Assembly (NCBI GenBank): GCA_007095845.1
Contig: SFBI01000056.1
Location: 1 to 46,465 of the forward strand
Reading direction: 5' to 3'
Origin: Microcystis aeruginosa Ma_MB_S_20031200_S102
Lineage (GTDB): Bacteria > Cyanobacteriota > Cyanobacteriia > Cyanobacteriales > Microcystaceae
DNA length: 46,465 nt
Shown: piece after piece, positions 16,527 through 25,700 of the stretch
How positions within the stretch are numbered: position 1 is the stretch's first letter
How the letters are laid out: every line of letters starts with the position of its first letter
The notes under the pieces: generated by a model
Databases searched by the model: none
What the model was told of the DNA's origin: nothing
What the model saw: the letters and a program-made list of their open reading frames with translations, nothing else
Made by a program: the position numbers and the translations under genes

Positions 16527-17819
16527 TCAGCTTCCAGATTGATGTTCTCTTGAACAGTATTTTTCGACGACTTGATGGATAGCTTCGACCACCACTTGAG
16601 GCTGATAAATATGAATGTCGTGTCCGCTAGATTCGACGATTTCAAAGGTGCTATCAGAAGAGAGATTAGCCATAGATTTTTGCAGTTCTTGCCAGATCAA
16701 CTCAGCCTGCTCTGGTTCTCGAACAGACAGATCAGCAAACATATTGACCCCGTGGGAAAGCACTGCCAAAGGTAAATCTTTAGCTAATTCTACTTGACAA
16801 ACTTGCTCGGCACTACTTTGCATCAATTCATTTTCAGCTATGGCAGTAGCAAAGGTTTTAGGAAGAAACTGGGAGAGTATTTTCGGTTGAACCTCCAATG
16901 GCAACTTTTGGATAAAATCTGGTGCTGCTGCTGCTCCCTTTAACTGGAGCGATAGCCGTAATAATCCTAGTCGAGCGATCCAGACTAAAGAACTAAATTT
17001 CTTTCTCAATCCACTCATACCCTCTTGCCAAGCTGGAGTGAGACGAGAATAAACCTCCGCTGGGACAGCATCGACCAAAACCATTCCTATCACCTTCTCT
17101 GGATATTTACTGGCGAATAAGCGAGCATTGAGCCCCCCCAAGGAATGACCGACTAGGACATAGGGACCCTCTATTCCAGCCTCATCAAGCAAAGCGCGTA
17201 GTTCCTCAACCATCTGCTGGCTAGTGCGAGGGTTTTGACTGGACTCACTCCAACCATACCCAGCGCGATCATAACTACATACTCTCGCAAATTTGGCGAC
17301 TTCTGGTTGAACTAGACTCCAGACTAAAGATAATCCGCCAATGCCATAGTCCATCACAACAGTGATACTTCCCTCTCCAGTACAATGAAGGTGGAACTGA
17401 CGACCTTGTACCTCTACAAGCTTGCCTGGCGGCAAGTATTTAGTCTTATCCCTCTTCGTGCCAATGGCTTGATAGATGATGCCAAATAGCACTGAAAGGA
17501 GTGTCAACCCAAGTAGTCCGCCTAATATATATTTCACGGATTTTGCCCCTGTGTTACTAACATTTCCTTGAGGAAGATCGCTTACCAATAGCTGGGACGA
17601 TTTTGATAATTCCCCAGAAAAATTAATTGGCTCGAAAGTAGGGTTAGTTGGCAAGTCAGAGATCTTGCTCTGACAAAAACTCTCCTTTGGATTGCAGGTT
17701 AGTGATGTCGCCTTCACTGGGATACAGAGGCTGAAGAGCGACAGGGTAGTTAATCCGATCAAGTATAAGTTTCCTAGACTGTGGCTGACTTTTTCGGAAG
17801 CCAAAAATCTTTTGTTCAT
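16527..17819 (-). CDS. Alpha/beta hydrolase with a transplanted PEP-CTERM-protein N-terminus
   Basis: This 430-residue protein is in two parts. Residues 1-90 copy the secretion signal and first segment of the downstream PEP-CTERM protein (IGLTTLSLFSLCIPVKATSL versus LGLTTLSLLNLAVPVKAASL, then C..... .FCQS and a SQLLVSDLPQGNV-like stretch). A membrane helix follows (about 97-119, YILGGLLGLTLLSVLFGIIY), then a complete alpha/beta hydrolase. The hydrolase has oxyanion-region DYGIGGLSLVWS, SYDRAGYGWS, nucleophile elbow VLVGHSLGGL with Ser226, and a C-terminal His in SSGHDIHIYQ. It is probably anchored in or exposed across the membrane and could release, hydrolyse or transesterify the cluster product; the substrate is unknown. 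An AGGA ribosome site precedes the ATG at 17819. Confidence 0.82.
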   Translation of the reverse strand: MNKRFLASEKVSHSLGNLYLIGLTTLSLFSLCIPVKATSLTCNPKESFCQSKISDLPTNPTFEPINFSGELSKSSQLLVSDLPQGNVSNTGAKSVKYILGGLLGLTLLSVLFGIIYQAIGTKRDKTKYLPPGKLVEVQGRQFHLHCTGEGSITVVMDYGIGGLSLVWSLVQPEVAKFARVCSYDRAGYGWSESSQNPRTSQQMVEELRALLDEAGIEGPYVLVGHSLGGLNARLFASKYPEKVIGMVLVDAVPAEVYSRLTPAWQEGMSGLRKKFSSLVWIARLGLLRLSLQLKGAAAAPDFIQKLPLEVQPKILSQFLPKTFATAIAENELMQSSAEQVCQVELAKDLPLAVLSHGVNMFADLSVREPEQAELIWQELQKSMANLSSDSTFEIVESSGHDIHIYQPQVVVEAIHQVVEKYCSREHQSGS

Positions 17820-17905
17820 TGGTGTATTTCCTGATACTATTAGAGCGTAACTGTTCGGAAAGAATATCTGATTCTGCGTTTTTAATTTTTCTGAACAATT
17901 AATTA

Positions 17906-18292
17906 CTAAGCACCGATCTTTAGCACTGGTTTACTATCGGTTAAGGTGAGATAGACACAACATTTTTTGTCTAAGTCAGAGAGCCAACAGTAAATTGGAA
18001 TTCCAGGACAACTAGCATTTTCAGGCGGAATGTCTGGCTCAACAAGAGTTGGTAAATCAGAAAACTTGAGCAGGGTTCTCGGCTTCCCCAAATTAAGTGG
18101 AGCAACAGCGGCTGCCATGATAAATATTGAGCCAATTTCACTCAGTCCTCTACCTTCCAAGTCAACTGAGTTCCCCTGCACGAGTGCATTGAATTCTGAT
18201 TCGGAAAGATTCAAGCCAATGCGGTTAATTCCCCGGCGCAATTCATTAGGCTCTAAGATGAATTGGGATGAGACAAAGGTGGCTAATTCCAT
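17906..18292 (-). CDS. Unknown 128-residue protein of the biosynthetic block
   Basis: I do not recognise this family. The N-terminal half is helical (ELATFVSSQFILEPNELRRG, then LSESEFNALVQG) and includes a short hydrophobic run IGSIFIMAAAVAPL (residues 53-66) that could insert in a membrane or line a pocket. The C-terminal half has four cysteines (95, 102, 111, 112) in CPGIPIYCWLSDLDKKCCVYL. It has a good ribosome site (GAGGT, seven bases before the ATG at 18292). It sits between a halogenase-like gene and the hydrolase and is co-directional with both, so membership in the operon is likely. It could be a small accessory, binding or precursor protein; nothing in the sequence decides. Confidence 0.65.
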   Translation of the reverse strand: MELATFVSSQFILEPNELRRGINRIGLNLSESEFNALVQGNSVDLEGRGLSEIGSIFIMAAAVAPLNLGKPRTLLKFSDLPTLVEPDIPPENASCPGIPIYCWLSDLDKKCCVYLTLTDSKPVLKIGA

Positions 18293-18378
18293 GATAATTA
18301 CCTCAACTAAGAGCAGGACTTTTACGGGTGAACAGCCATCATTAGTCTCAAATTAAGGAAAAATGATGATTTTTTGAT

Positions 18379-18426
18379 TGTCATAGCGAGGGGAGGGATT
18401 GACAAAAATGCCATCTCGCCATGACA
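18379..18426 (-). promoter_or_regulatory. Inverted repeat between halogenase-like gene and 128-residue gene
   Basis: TGTCATAGCGAG (18379-18390) and CTCGCCATGACA (18415-18426) pair at 11 of 12 positions around a 24-base loop. It lies inside the transcription unit, after the stop at 18480, and may modulate read-through or mRNA processing. No T-run follows, so a strong terminator is unlikely. Confidence 0.4.
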
Positions 18427-18479
18427 GATTATAGTTTGGCTTTGCTTAAGTTGACGCCAGTGACAGCTATTCGCTCCTA

Positions 18480-20288
18480 CTAAGCAGGAAAAGACTCAAT
18501 TTTTACTCTTTCACTGATCACATTTTGAACAACAGAAGGTGATTTCTTCTGCGGTTGATAATGATAGTTTTTGAATTCCTCACGCATCTTCTCAATTTGG
18601 CTGTTGTCAGCTATTCCTCGGGTTTTGCGCTTATAAATTACTTCGGCGATTGTGGCTTGAATCGATAGCTTCAACATCCGACCAAAGTAATACCAATGTT
18701 TAGGATTTAACCAACCGGCGATGCCAAAAGCTTTCCATTGAAAGAGAGCATACCAAATAGCAATGTAGAAGTAAGCGGCTTTCATGCTGGCAAAAACATT
18801 ACAGCGCCGAGGCTCGAATTTAGTATTTTCCAAGAAATCGTCGAAGTGTTTTAAGGTTCCATAACCGCCCAGCAATTGATCGGCCCGATAGGCATCCATT
18901 AAACCAATATTAGCACCCTGTGACACTAATTGATGAAATTCCTGACATAAATCAGCGAAAATTCCATTAACATTGCCATCGGCAATTTTCACATAGCGGG
19001 GGATAAAATTTAAGTCCAGATGCCATTTACCAATATAGGTGGGAACATGGACACCAAACCACCACATATACTCGAAATAAATCCGCCAACTCATAACACT
19101 AGCATGACCGAGTTGATAGGCATGATCTCGGTAGAGACAGTTAACAGTACGAGCATAAGCTAGGTTGAAATCATTGTAAGCGGATCGTTTTTGTTCTGCT
19201 GCTGCTTCCTCAGCCAATTTAGCCCGGATAATTTCTGTAACACTTTCTACCTCAAAAGCGATCATTGTCGTTCCATAGGAATAAAAAGCATCAAAAATAT
19301 GGGCAGCATCCCCAATAATGTACCAGTTATCAGGAGAAAAAAGAACTTTGCTTTTGTGGGCAATTTTCGGCCAGTAATGAAAATCAACTACTTCACCACT
19401 TTCAATCAATTGAGAGAGAATAGTATGATTGCTCTTGAGAAAATTGGAAAATTTGTCAAGGTTATTTATGCTATGAGCAGGAATAACCTCGTGATGGTGA
19501 ATAATGCCAATAGATAGTTCCATCGAGTGCTTATCAATGGGAATCATCCACAACCAATGACCCTGGCCAAAATAGTGATTGGTGGCATAATAATGGCTCG
19601 TAGATGCACCTTCGGGATGATAGCCACTGTGGAAAATCGTGCGGTCGATATTTTTCACCCGCAGCCACGCTGAACCATTATTGAGTCCCAGGAGATTCTC
19701 TGGACCAGAAAGCACATTATCAGTTTTGCGTCCAATAATGAAATTCTTGCCTGCGGCATCGATGACGTGCTTGGCTTGAAGGGTAATATTTTCATCGCCA
19801 ACTTTAGCGTAAACTGTTTTTAGCTCATCCCCTGAAGTAAGAGCGACATCTTTGACCCGTCCCTCGTAAAAATCGGCTCCCATCTGACAATTCATCGCCA
19901 GTAAATCTTGCTCAAATTTAGCCCGTTGTAGATGAAAAGACCCCACTGGAGTTTGACGGTTGGCCCAGACATGATAATAATCATCAAGGGTTTCTGTTTT
20001 TGCCGGATCTTTTGGCCAGTGGAAATTGAGACCAGATTTGGGGGGGTGGTTTTCAATTAAATAATCATGTAGTCCTAATTCTTTGCAGAGAAACAAAGCG
20101 GCAACTTCGATTAAAGACTCACCGATTTTTAAATCTTTGTCTGTGCGTTCAACGGGACGGGGATCGATTAGCGCCACCCGAATATTAGGGATGTTGAGCA
20201 TGAGATGTCGTGCTTGGCACAGTCCAGCAAAGCCTGCTCCCATAATGACAACATCGTATTCTCGGGATTGAGTAATGGTAGAATTCAT
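18480..20288 (-). CDS. Flavin-dependent halogenase-like enzyme (paralogue 2)
   Basis: The 602-residue protein has an FAD-binding Rossmann fold at the N-terminus (YDVVIMGAGFAGLCQARHL). It has the LKIGES segment, a Lys in NHPPKSGLNFHWP (residue 84) that aligns by eye with the catalytic Lys79 of PrnA, and the halogenase signature WLWMIP (about 245-250) matching WxWxIP. The tryptophan-halogenase glutamate is replaced in IFDAFYSYG, as in phenol/pyrrole and CmlS-type halogenases. A C-terminal ~200-residue helical, tryptophan-rich region is added. Chlorination of the polyketide is the likely role, but FAD monooxygenase chemistry is possible. The ATG at 20288 with AAGGAG six bases upstream is preferred over an upstream GTG at 20324. 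It is a paralogue of the next gene upstream. Confidence 0.78.
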   Translation of the reverse strand: MNSTITQSREYDVVIMGAGFAGLCQARHLMLNIPNIRVALIDPRPVERTDKDLKIGESLIEVAALFLCKELGLHDYLIENHPPKSGLNFHWPKDPAKTETLDDYYHVWANRQTPVGSFHLQRAKFEQDLLAMNCQMGADFYEGRVKDVALTSGDELKTVYAKVGDENITLQAKHVIDAAGKNFIIGRKTDNVLSGPENLLGLNNGSAWLRVKNIDRTIFHSGYHPEGASTSHYYATNHYFGQGHWLWMIPIDKHSMELSIGIIHHHEVIPAHSINNLDKFSNFLKSNHTILSQLIESGEVVDFHYWPKIAHKSKVLFSPDNWYIIGDAAHIFDAFYSYGTTMIAFEVESVTEIIRAKLAEEAAAEQKRSAYNDFNLAYARTVNCLYRDHAYQLGHASVMSWRIYFEYMWWFGVHVPTYIGKWHLDLNFIPRYVKIADGNVNGIFADLCQEFHQLVSQGANIGLMDAYRADQLLGGYGTLKHFDDFLENTKFEPRRCNVFASMKAAYFYIAIWYALFQWKAFGIAGWLNPKHWYYFGRMLKLSIQATIAEVIYKRKTRGIADNSQIEKMREEFKNYHYQPQKKSPSVVQNVISERVKIESFPA

Positions 20289-20373
20289 GGTTAACTCCTT
20301 GATAGTTGATGAGATGATTGACACTCACAGATGATTGAGAGAAGGGCGTTGAATTTGATGCAAGTCAAAATCC

Positions 20374-22143
20374 TTAAGAATTGGTGGCTTCTGCCAGCCA
20401 AGGCTGGAGTTTTGGTTGATATTGATAAGTTTTAAACTCTTGACGCATCGCTTCAATTTCGCTGTTGGCGGGCAGTCCTTTGGTTTTGAACTTATAAATT
20501 AACTCGCCGATAGTTGCTTGTCCTGACAACCCTAACAGGCGCAAGAAATGGTAAATATGGTGGGGATGGAGACAACCTTGGATACCAAATCCTTTCCATT
20601 GAAAGAGTGCATACCAGAGGGCGGCATAAAAACAGGTAGCTTTTAAACCAGCAAAGACATTACACCGCCGCGGTTCAAACTTGGTATTTTCCAGGAAGTC
20701 ATCAAAGTGTTTGAGAGTGTGATAACCCTTGAAAAGTTGATCGCCCCGGTAACAATCCATCAAGCCAATATTGACATCCTTGTCTGCTAGTTCGGTAAAT
20801 TGTTCATTTAAATCAGCAAACAGTCCATCAATATTGCTGTTTAGAGTTTTGAGAAAGATGGGAATATAGGTGAGGTCCAAATGCCATTTACCTACATACA
20901 TGGGAACTTGCACCCCAAACCACCACATATACTCAAAGTAAATGCGCCAACTCATCACGCTGGCTTGTCCTAACTGTTTGGCGTGTCCCCAATAGAGACG
21001 GTTGACAATACGGGAGTAGGCTAAGTTAAACTCATTGTAAGCAGCCCGTTTTTGTTCCGCCGATTCTTCCCCTGCCAGTTTGGCCCGCACAATCTCCGTT
21101 ATCCCTTCAATGGCTAAAGCAATCGTGGTGGTTCCGTAGGAATAGAAAGCATCGAAGATATAATCAGTATCGCCAAGGACATACCAATTGTCGGGAGAAA
21201 ATAGGGGGTTTCTTTTGTCAGAAATCTGTGGATAATAGTGGAAATCTACTGCTTCTCCACTGTCAATAATATTGGCAAGAATTTGGTGGTTATTTTGCAG
21301 GAAATCATGGAATTTTTCCCGGCTGTTTACCTGAGTAGAATTAATCACATCATGGTGATGAATCACGCCAATAGATAATTCCATTGTTTGGGTGTCAATC
21401 GGAATCATCCACAGCCAATGTCCTTCGCCAAAATAGTGATTAGTTGAGTAATAATGGCTGGTTGAGGCATTAAGAGGATCGTAGCCACTGTGAAAGATGG
21501 TACGATCTACATTTTTGACTCGCACCCAGGCAGATCCCGTGTTTAATCCCATTAAGTTTTCTGGACCAAATAGGAGGTTGTCAGTCTTACGCCCGATGAT
21601 GAATTTGCGCCCTGCTGCATCGATAACGTGCTTGGCTTGCAGTTCCATTCTTTCATCGCCTACCTTGATTTTAACTGTTTTAATGGCATCGCCAGGAGTT
21701 AAATCAACATCAACAACTTGCCCATTATAGAAGTTGATTCCCATGGCTTTATCCATTTTTAGCAAGTCTTGTTCAAACTTGGAGCGGTTGATTTGAAAAG
21801 AGGGAATGGGAACTTGTCGGTTCGAGCCAGCATGATAGTAGTCGTCGATTGTTTCAGTTTTTGCTGGATTTTTGGGCCAGTGAAAGTTAAGCCCTTGTTT
21901 GGGAGCATGATTTTCAATTAGGTAATCATGTAGTCCCAATTCTTTGGCAAGAAAAAGAGCGGCAATTTCAATGGTGGACTCGCCAATTTTTAAGTCCTTA
22001 TCTGTGCGTTGTTCGGGACGAGGATCCACTAGAGCAACTTTGATATTGGGAATCTTGAGCATCAGGTGTCGCGCTTGACATAAGCCAGCAAAGCCAGCCC
22101 CCATAATGACCACATCGTAGTGCAAAGCTTGAGTCGTGTTCAT
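20374..22143 (-). CDS. Flavin-dependent halogenase-like enzyme (paralogue 1)
   Basis: The 589-residue protein is closely similar along its whole length to the enzyme at 18480-20288, so the pair arose by tandem duplication. It has the FAD motif GAGFAG at residues 15-20, LKIGEST, Lys82 in NHAPKQGLNFHWP at the position of the halogenase catalytic lysine, and WLWMIP at 243-248. The shared C-terminal region includes FEYMWWFGVQVP, NIGLMDCYRGDQLF and TKFEPRRCNVFAG. An AGGAG ribosome site precedes the ATG at 22143 and lies inside the end of a 47-codon ORF. The two copies may act at two positions or one after the other; both keep the key residues, so neither looks decayed. An FADH2-supplying reductase is not seen nearby. 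Confidence 0.78.
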   Translation of the reverse strand: MNTTQALHYDVVIMGAGFAGLCQARHLMLKIPNIKVALVDPRPEQRTDKDLKIGESTIEIAALFLAKELGLHDYLIENHAPKQGLNFHWPKNPAKTETIDDYYHAGSNRQVPIPSFQINRSKFEQDLLKMDKAMGINFYNGQVVDVDLTPGDAIKTVKIKVGDERMELQAKHVIDAAGRKFIIGRKTDNLLFGPENLMGLNTGSAWVRVKNVDRTIFHSGYDPLNASTSHYYSTNHYFGEGHWLWMIPIDTQTMELSIGVIHHHDVINSTQVNSREKFHDFLQNNHQILANIIDSGEAVDFHYYPQISDKRNPLFSPDNWYVLGDTDYIFDAFYSYGTTTIALAIEGITEIVRAKLAGEESAEQKRAAYNEFNLAYSRIVNRLYWGHAKQLGQASVMSWRIYFEYMWWFGVQVPMYVGKWHLDLTYIPIFLKTLNSNIDGLFADLNEQFTELADKDVNIGLMDCYRGDQLFKGYHTLKHFDDFLENTKFEPRRCNVFAGLKATCFYAALWYALFQWKGFGIQGCLHPHHIYHFLRLLGLSGQATIGELIYKFKTKGLPANSEIEAMRQEFKTYQYQPKLQPWLAEATNS

Positions 22144-22146
22144 TGA

Positions 22147-22290
22147 TCAATTTCTCCTGATAAAGGGATGAGAATTACGGTTCTTCGTTACTAGGTCCGG
22201 TTTGATCGGGGGGCATAAATCGACTAAATCCTGATCTGACAAGAGACTTAATTGATTAGTTGGTTCTAGATCAACCACAAAGGTTTTCAT
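22147..22290 (-). CDS. Possible 47-residue protein in the biosynthetic operon
   Basis: A short ORF begins with the ATG at 22290 (MKTFVVDLEPTNQLSLLSDQ...) and ends four bases before the ATG of the halogenase-like gene, overlapping its ribosome site. That tight coupling suggests a translated gene. It has no membrane helix; the N-terminal half is acidic (DLEP, SDQDLVDLC) and the C-terminal end is basic (TKNRNSHPFIRRN), a layout that invites comparison with precursor or leader peptides. No recognised motif is present. Its start lies in the tandem duplication at 22280-22469, and the other copy's start leads to only nine codons. The ribosome site (GGGG, ten bases upstream) is weak. Confidence 0.4.
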   Translation of the reverse strand: MKTFVVDLEPTNQLSLLSDQDLVDLCPPIKPDLVTKNRNSHPFIRRN

Positions 22291-22469
22291 CGCGTATAAT
22301 CCCCGTCTATTACATAACACACACCGAAGAACCAGAATTACGTTAAGTTAGTTCAATTAAGAGGGAGAATCCTTTAAGGTTTTCATTGCGTATAATCCCC
22401 GTCTATTACATAACACACACCGAAGAACCAGAATTACGTTAAGTTAGTTCAATTAAGAGGGAGAATCCT
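22280..22469. repeat. 94-base tandem duplication
   Basis: Positions 22280-22373 and 22376-22469 are 93 of 94 identical. The unit contains the last codons and stop of the 80-residue gene and the start codon of the 47-codon ORF. The duplication therefore happened after the operon formed and lengthened the gap between these genes. The near identity marks a recent event. Confidence 0.9.
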
Positions 22470-22695
22470 CTGAGGAAAGTATGGTTCGGCTCTCCATTAA
22501 CCATTTTTCGATGCGTCGCCCTTGCCACATCCAAAGTCCAGTGAAGCTTAAGAGGGGAAAGACGACAATCCCGACGGCTATCAGCATTCCTGGATGATTG
22601 CGCCAGGGGGAATAGATAAAAATACCTAAGAGAAGTGATGCCAAAATGTGGATCAGTCGGAGTTGATTTCTCAATGATTTATTCGGCTTGTACAT
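22453..22695 (-). CDS. Small two-helix membrane protein
   Basis: This 80-residue protein has two hydrophobic helices (about 13-29, LIHILASLLLGIFIYSP; and 36-57, MLIAVGIVVFPLLSFTGLWMW) with a short loop and basic ends (MYKPNKSLRNQLR; QGRRIEKW). A His in the first helix and the GLWMWQGRR end recall PepSY-associated or ferric-reductase-like membrane segments, but the protein is too short to classify. An AGGA site lies about nine bases before the ATG at 22695. It is 101 bases after the large synthase gene and likely co-transcribed. Its role might be membrane recruitment of the synthase or electron delivery to the flavoenzymes; both are guesses. Confidence 0.65.
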   Translation of the reverse strand: MYKPNKSLRNQLRLIHILASLLLGIFIYSPWRNHPGMLIAVGIVVFPLLSFTGLWMWQGRRIEKWLMESRTILSSEDSPS

Positions 22696-22759
22696 GACAA
22701 ATTTTCCTGGGTAGATAGAGAAAAGTGAGAAAGCAGAATCTAGTCAGTAGGTTGGTCTG

Positions 22760-22781
22760 AGGATGGGTTCCCCCCCATCCT
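22760..22781 (-). promoter_or_regulatory. GC-rich hairpin after the large synthase gene
   Basis: AGGATGGG (22760-22767) pairs exactly with CCCATCCT (22774-22781) around a six-base loop. It lies 16 bases past the synthase stop. There is no T-run on the minus strand, so it is more likely an mRNA 3'-end stabiliser or weak attenuator than a full terminator. Confidence 0.4.
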
Positions 22782-22796
22782 ACAGATTGGGTTTTC

Positions 22797-25700
22797 CTAG
22801 ACCATTAACAGAGCCGCTTCCCTGGTGGTCGCCCTTGCGACTAAAGACTGCTTCACCGCCTCGGGCCAAGGTGCGGCCACAGCCGTTCCATCTTCTTGAC
22901 GCTCCACCCAAGCCACATCTTGTTGACCGACATGGAGTTTTTCCAAGGTGCCATCAGGCTGTTCCCGGAAGAACTCAAAGTTGAAAGATGCGCCACACTC
23001 GGATACTGAACGCACATAGAGAAGGGTGCGAACGCGGTCAAAAGGCATCGCTTCCCGTAGATAGTCCATGCGGGTATAGAGACAGACCATTTCCCCGCAA
23101 GGATTAGAAATCCGCAAATATTCAGGAGCAACTGAGTAAAGGAACAGGTCGAGAATGCGTCCTTGCCAGATGAAATAATTGCCGTAGTAAACATTACCGA
23201 CCAAATTCGATTCTTCCAGAGTGGTTTGGAAGACCTCAGACCGTAATAACCGTCCATAGCGGCTTTCTTGTTGTGGAATGTCATCAATGACTGCGCCAGG
23301 CTTGAGGGAAGCAAGGCCCGCAGGTAGGGGAGCCAGAGGCAGGGTTTCTGGGTGTTTTAAATCAAGGCTGGCGGGTTTGTCAGCGGCAAAGCGAGCCAAA
23401 TAGTCTTGGAGATAGGGCGGGAAAGGCATGGGAGCGGGAACTCCATAGCTGACTAACCGCACCCAAGTGGCTTTAACTTCGGCAATCGCCAGACGTTCTA
23501 GGGAATTATCGGGTAATACCTTACAAAACTCGATGTAAGTCTCAAAGGAGGAGCCGACAATATTGCCTACCCAGGCTCGCGCTTGAATCACATCATAGGA
23601 AGTGGCTTCTCCCACAACTCGCAGGCTAACGGAATTGGTAACCATGCCCCAATCTCCAGTTAGGAAGTCGGCTAACATTTGCTGGGCAATACTTTCCATC
23701 GGCAATTCCCGAATTTTGCCAATCCAGCGAAAATATTGGGCAAAGTAAACGTGACGGCTAATGCTACCACTATCTTTGAAACTGACTTGATAGCGTTGCT
23801 CATAGACTAATTGTCCTTGCGGGCCATCATGGGTGTAGCGAGAGCTATGGCTGTCAATTTTCCCCGGTGTCGCTGGGATAATCGCCGCTTCCGTTGCTTG
23901 AGGAGACTGGAAATTAGCTTCTGTGGGGACAGACCCTGGGGTGTGGGAAACCACAATCGCCACCATCCGTTCCGGTGGACGGGTTAACTTGACAGGGACA
24001 GTCAGCACTTGAGACTCACCCTCCGGGGTTGAGGTGGATAACAAGACCCCATCCCCTTGTTTCGCCACTAGAGAAAACTGCGGATCACTACCATTTAAAG
24101 CTTTGCGAACTGCTTCTGTGGCTGACCAAATCCTCATACCGGCCCGCTCTTGATTGTCCCCTTGGCGCACTAATTGCTCCATCAGTTGACTGCGGCGATC
24201 GCTTAAGAGGGCGACCCAGTCCTCGGTGCTGCGAGGGGTAATTGCTTCGATATCACAACCTTGGGGGGTTTCAGCGACGGTGCAGAGACAATAGCGATCG
24301 CAGTGAGATAAAGAAACATTTAACCCAGACACTTGTGTCCCGCTCAATTGAGGCTTACCGGAGGGGAGAGACTCAAGCTCGAAAACAAGTTTTTGCTCGG
24401 GTTTGAGTCCTAGCTTAGTTTTCAGCGCCCGTTCTACAATGGGTTTTTCCTGTTGGCGGCGCTGTTCTAAGGATTTCCCTTGCAGGTTAGGCGCATAACC
24501 AAGCGCAACGGTAGGCGGTGGAATCTCGAATCCCTGACAAGTTGTCTGTAACACTTGTCGCAAGTGTTGGCGATCACGGGTTTCGGGATTGCCTAACTCA
24601 GCAGCCGTAGGATTTTCTGGGTGTTCTTCGAGAATCCGTAGGCGATAACCGCTCAAGCGTTCAATTAAGTTCCCCTGCTCATCGGTAGCAATCACTTCAC
24701 TAATATACTCCCGCTCTTCCCGCGCCAATAGGTTAACGGTGACAAGGCGGCGACCTTGATCGCTGCTGGCCGGTTTAAATCGCTCAATCTTGGCAATTTC
24801 TACGGGTAAACAGATATCTTGGGGAATGGTCAATTGTACCGATTGGAGCAAGACATCGCGAAAATAGGGATCGCCGAGGATTAAGGAGTGATTCAATCCC
24901 TGGCTAAAGCTTTGATTGGATAAATCTTCTCCAGAAAGTTGAGCGTGGGAACGGAAAACACTCTGTTTTTCACTAAGGGTGTAAATTTCACCCAGGCGTT
25001 GAAAACGTTCTCCCTGGAAGAGTAAATCCCCATAGAGATCAGTTTTGGGAGCGATTGGGAGAGGTTGGCCTAATTCGGGTTTTTCCTGAGAAGCAGAAGT
25101 CAACTCTCCGAGAATGAGATTGGCAGAAAAATGAGCCAGAGAAAAGCCGGTTTGCTCGGTATAAATGCCAACTTTAACTCGACGTTCCCCATTGCTGGTA
25201 GCTTCGGCAATTTCTGCTTCAATTTGAATCTCAACCCCAGTCTCTGGATTAACGACTATTGGTCGTCGCAGAGAAATATCTTCCAGGCGAACAATTGGGG
25301 GGGTTGAGGTTCCCGTCAGGTAAGCCACAGCTTGGGCCATGGCACATAACCCAAACACGGTGGGGAATAAATAAGAACCGCGCCAAAGGTGGTCCTTGAC
25401 ATAGAGATCCTTCCCTAAACTCAGATGAGTCCGCACGGTCAAGGCTACCTGTGGTTCCACATATTGGACATTTTCGATAAAGCGCAGTCCAGCGGGAGAG
25501 GGTAAGGGGGTTGGTAACCAGGTATCTAAGCCACCCAAGCGAGCAGTGATTACTACCTGTGAAGTGTTGGGTGCGTTTTGGAAAAGCTTGAGAAAGCGGC
25601 TGACTCCTTCACTCGGAGCAATCGCCTTGATCCCCATGCGCTCTAGATGTTTGACACTGCCAAGACGCGCTCCCATACCGATTTCATCCCAAACGCTATA

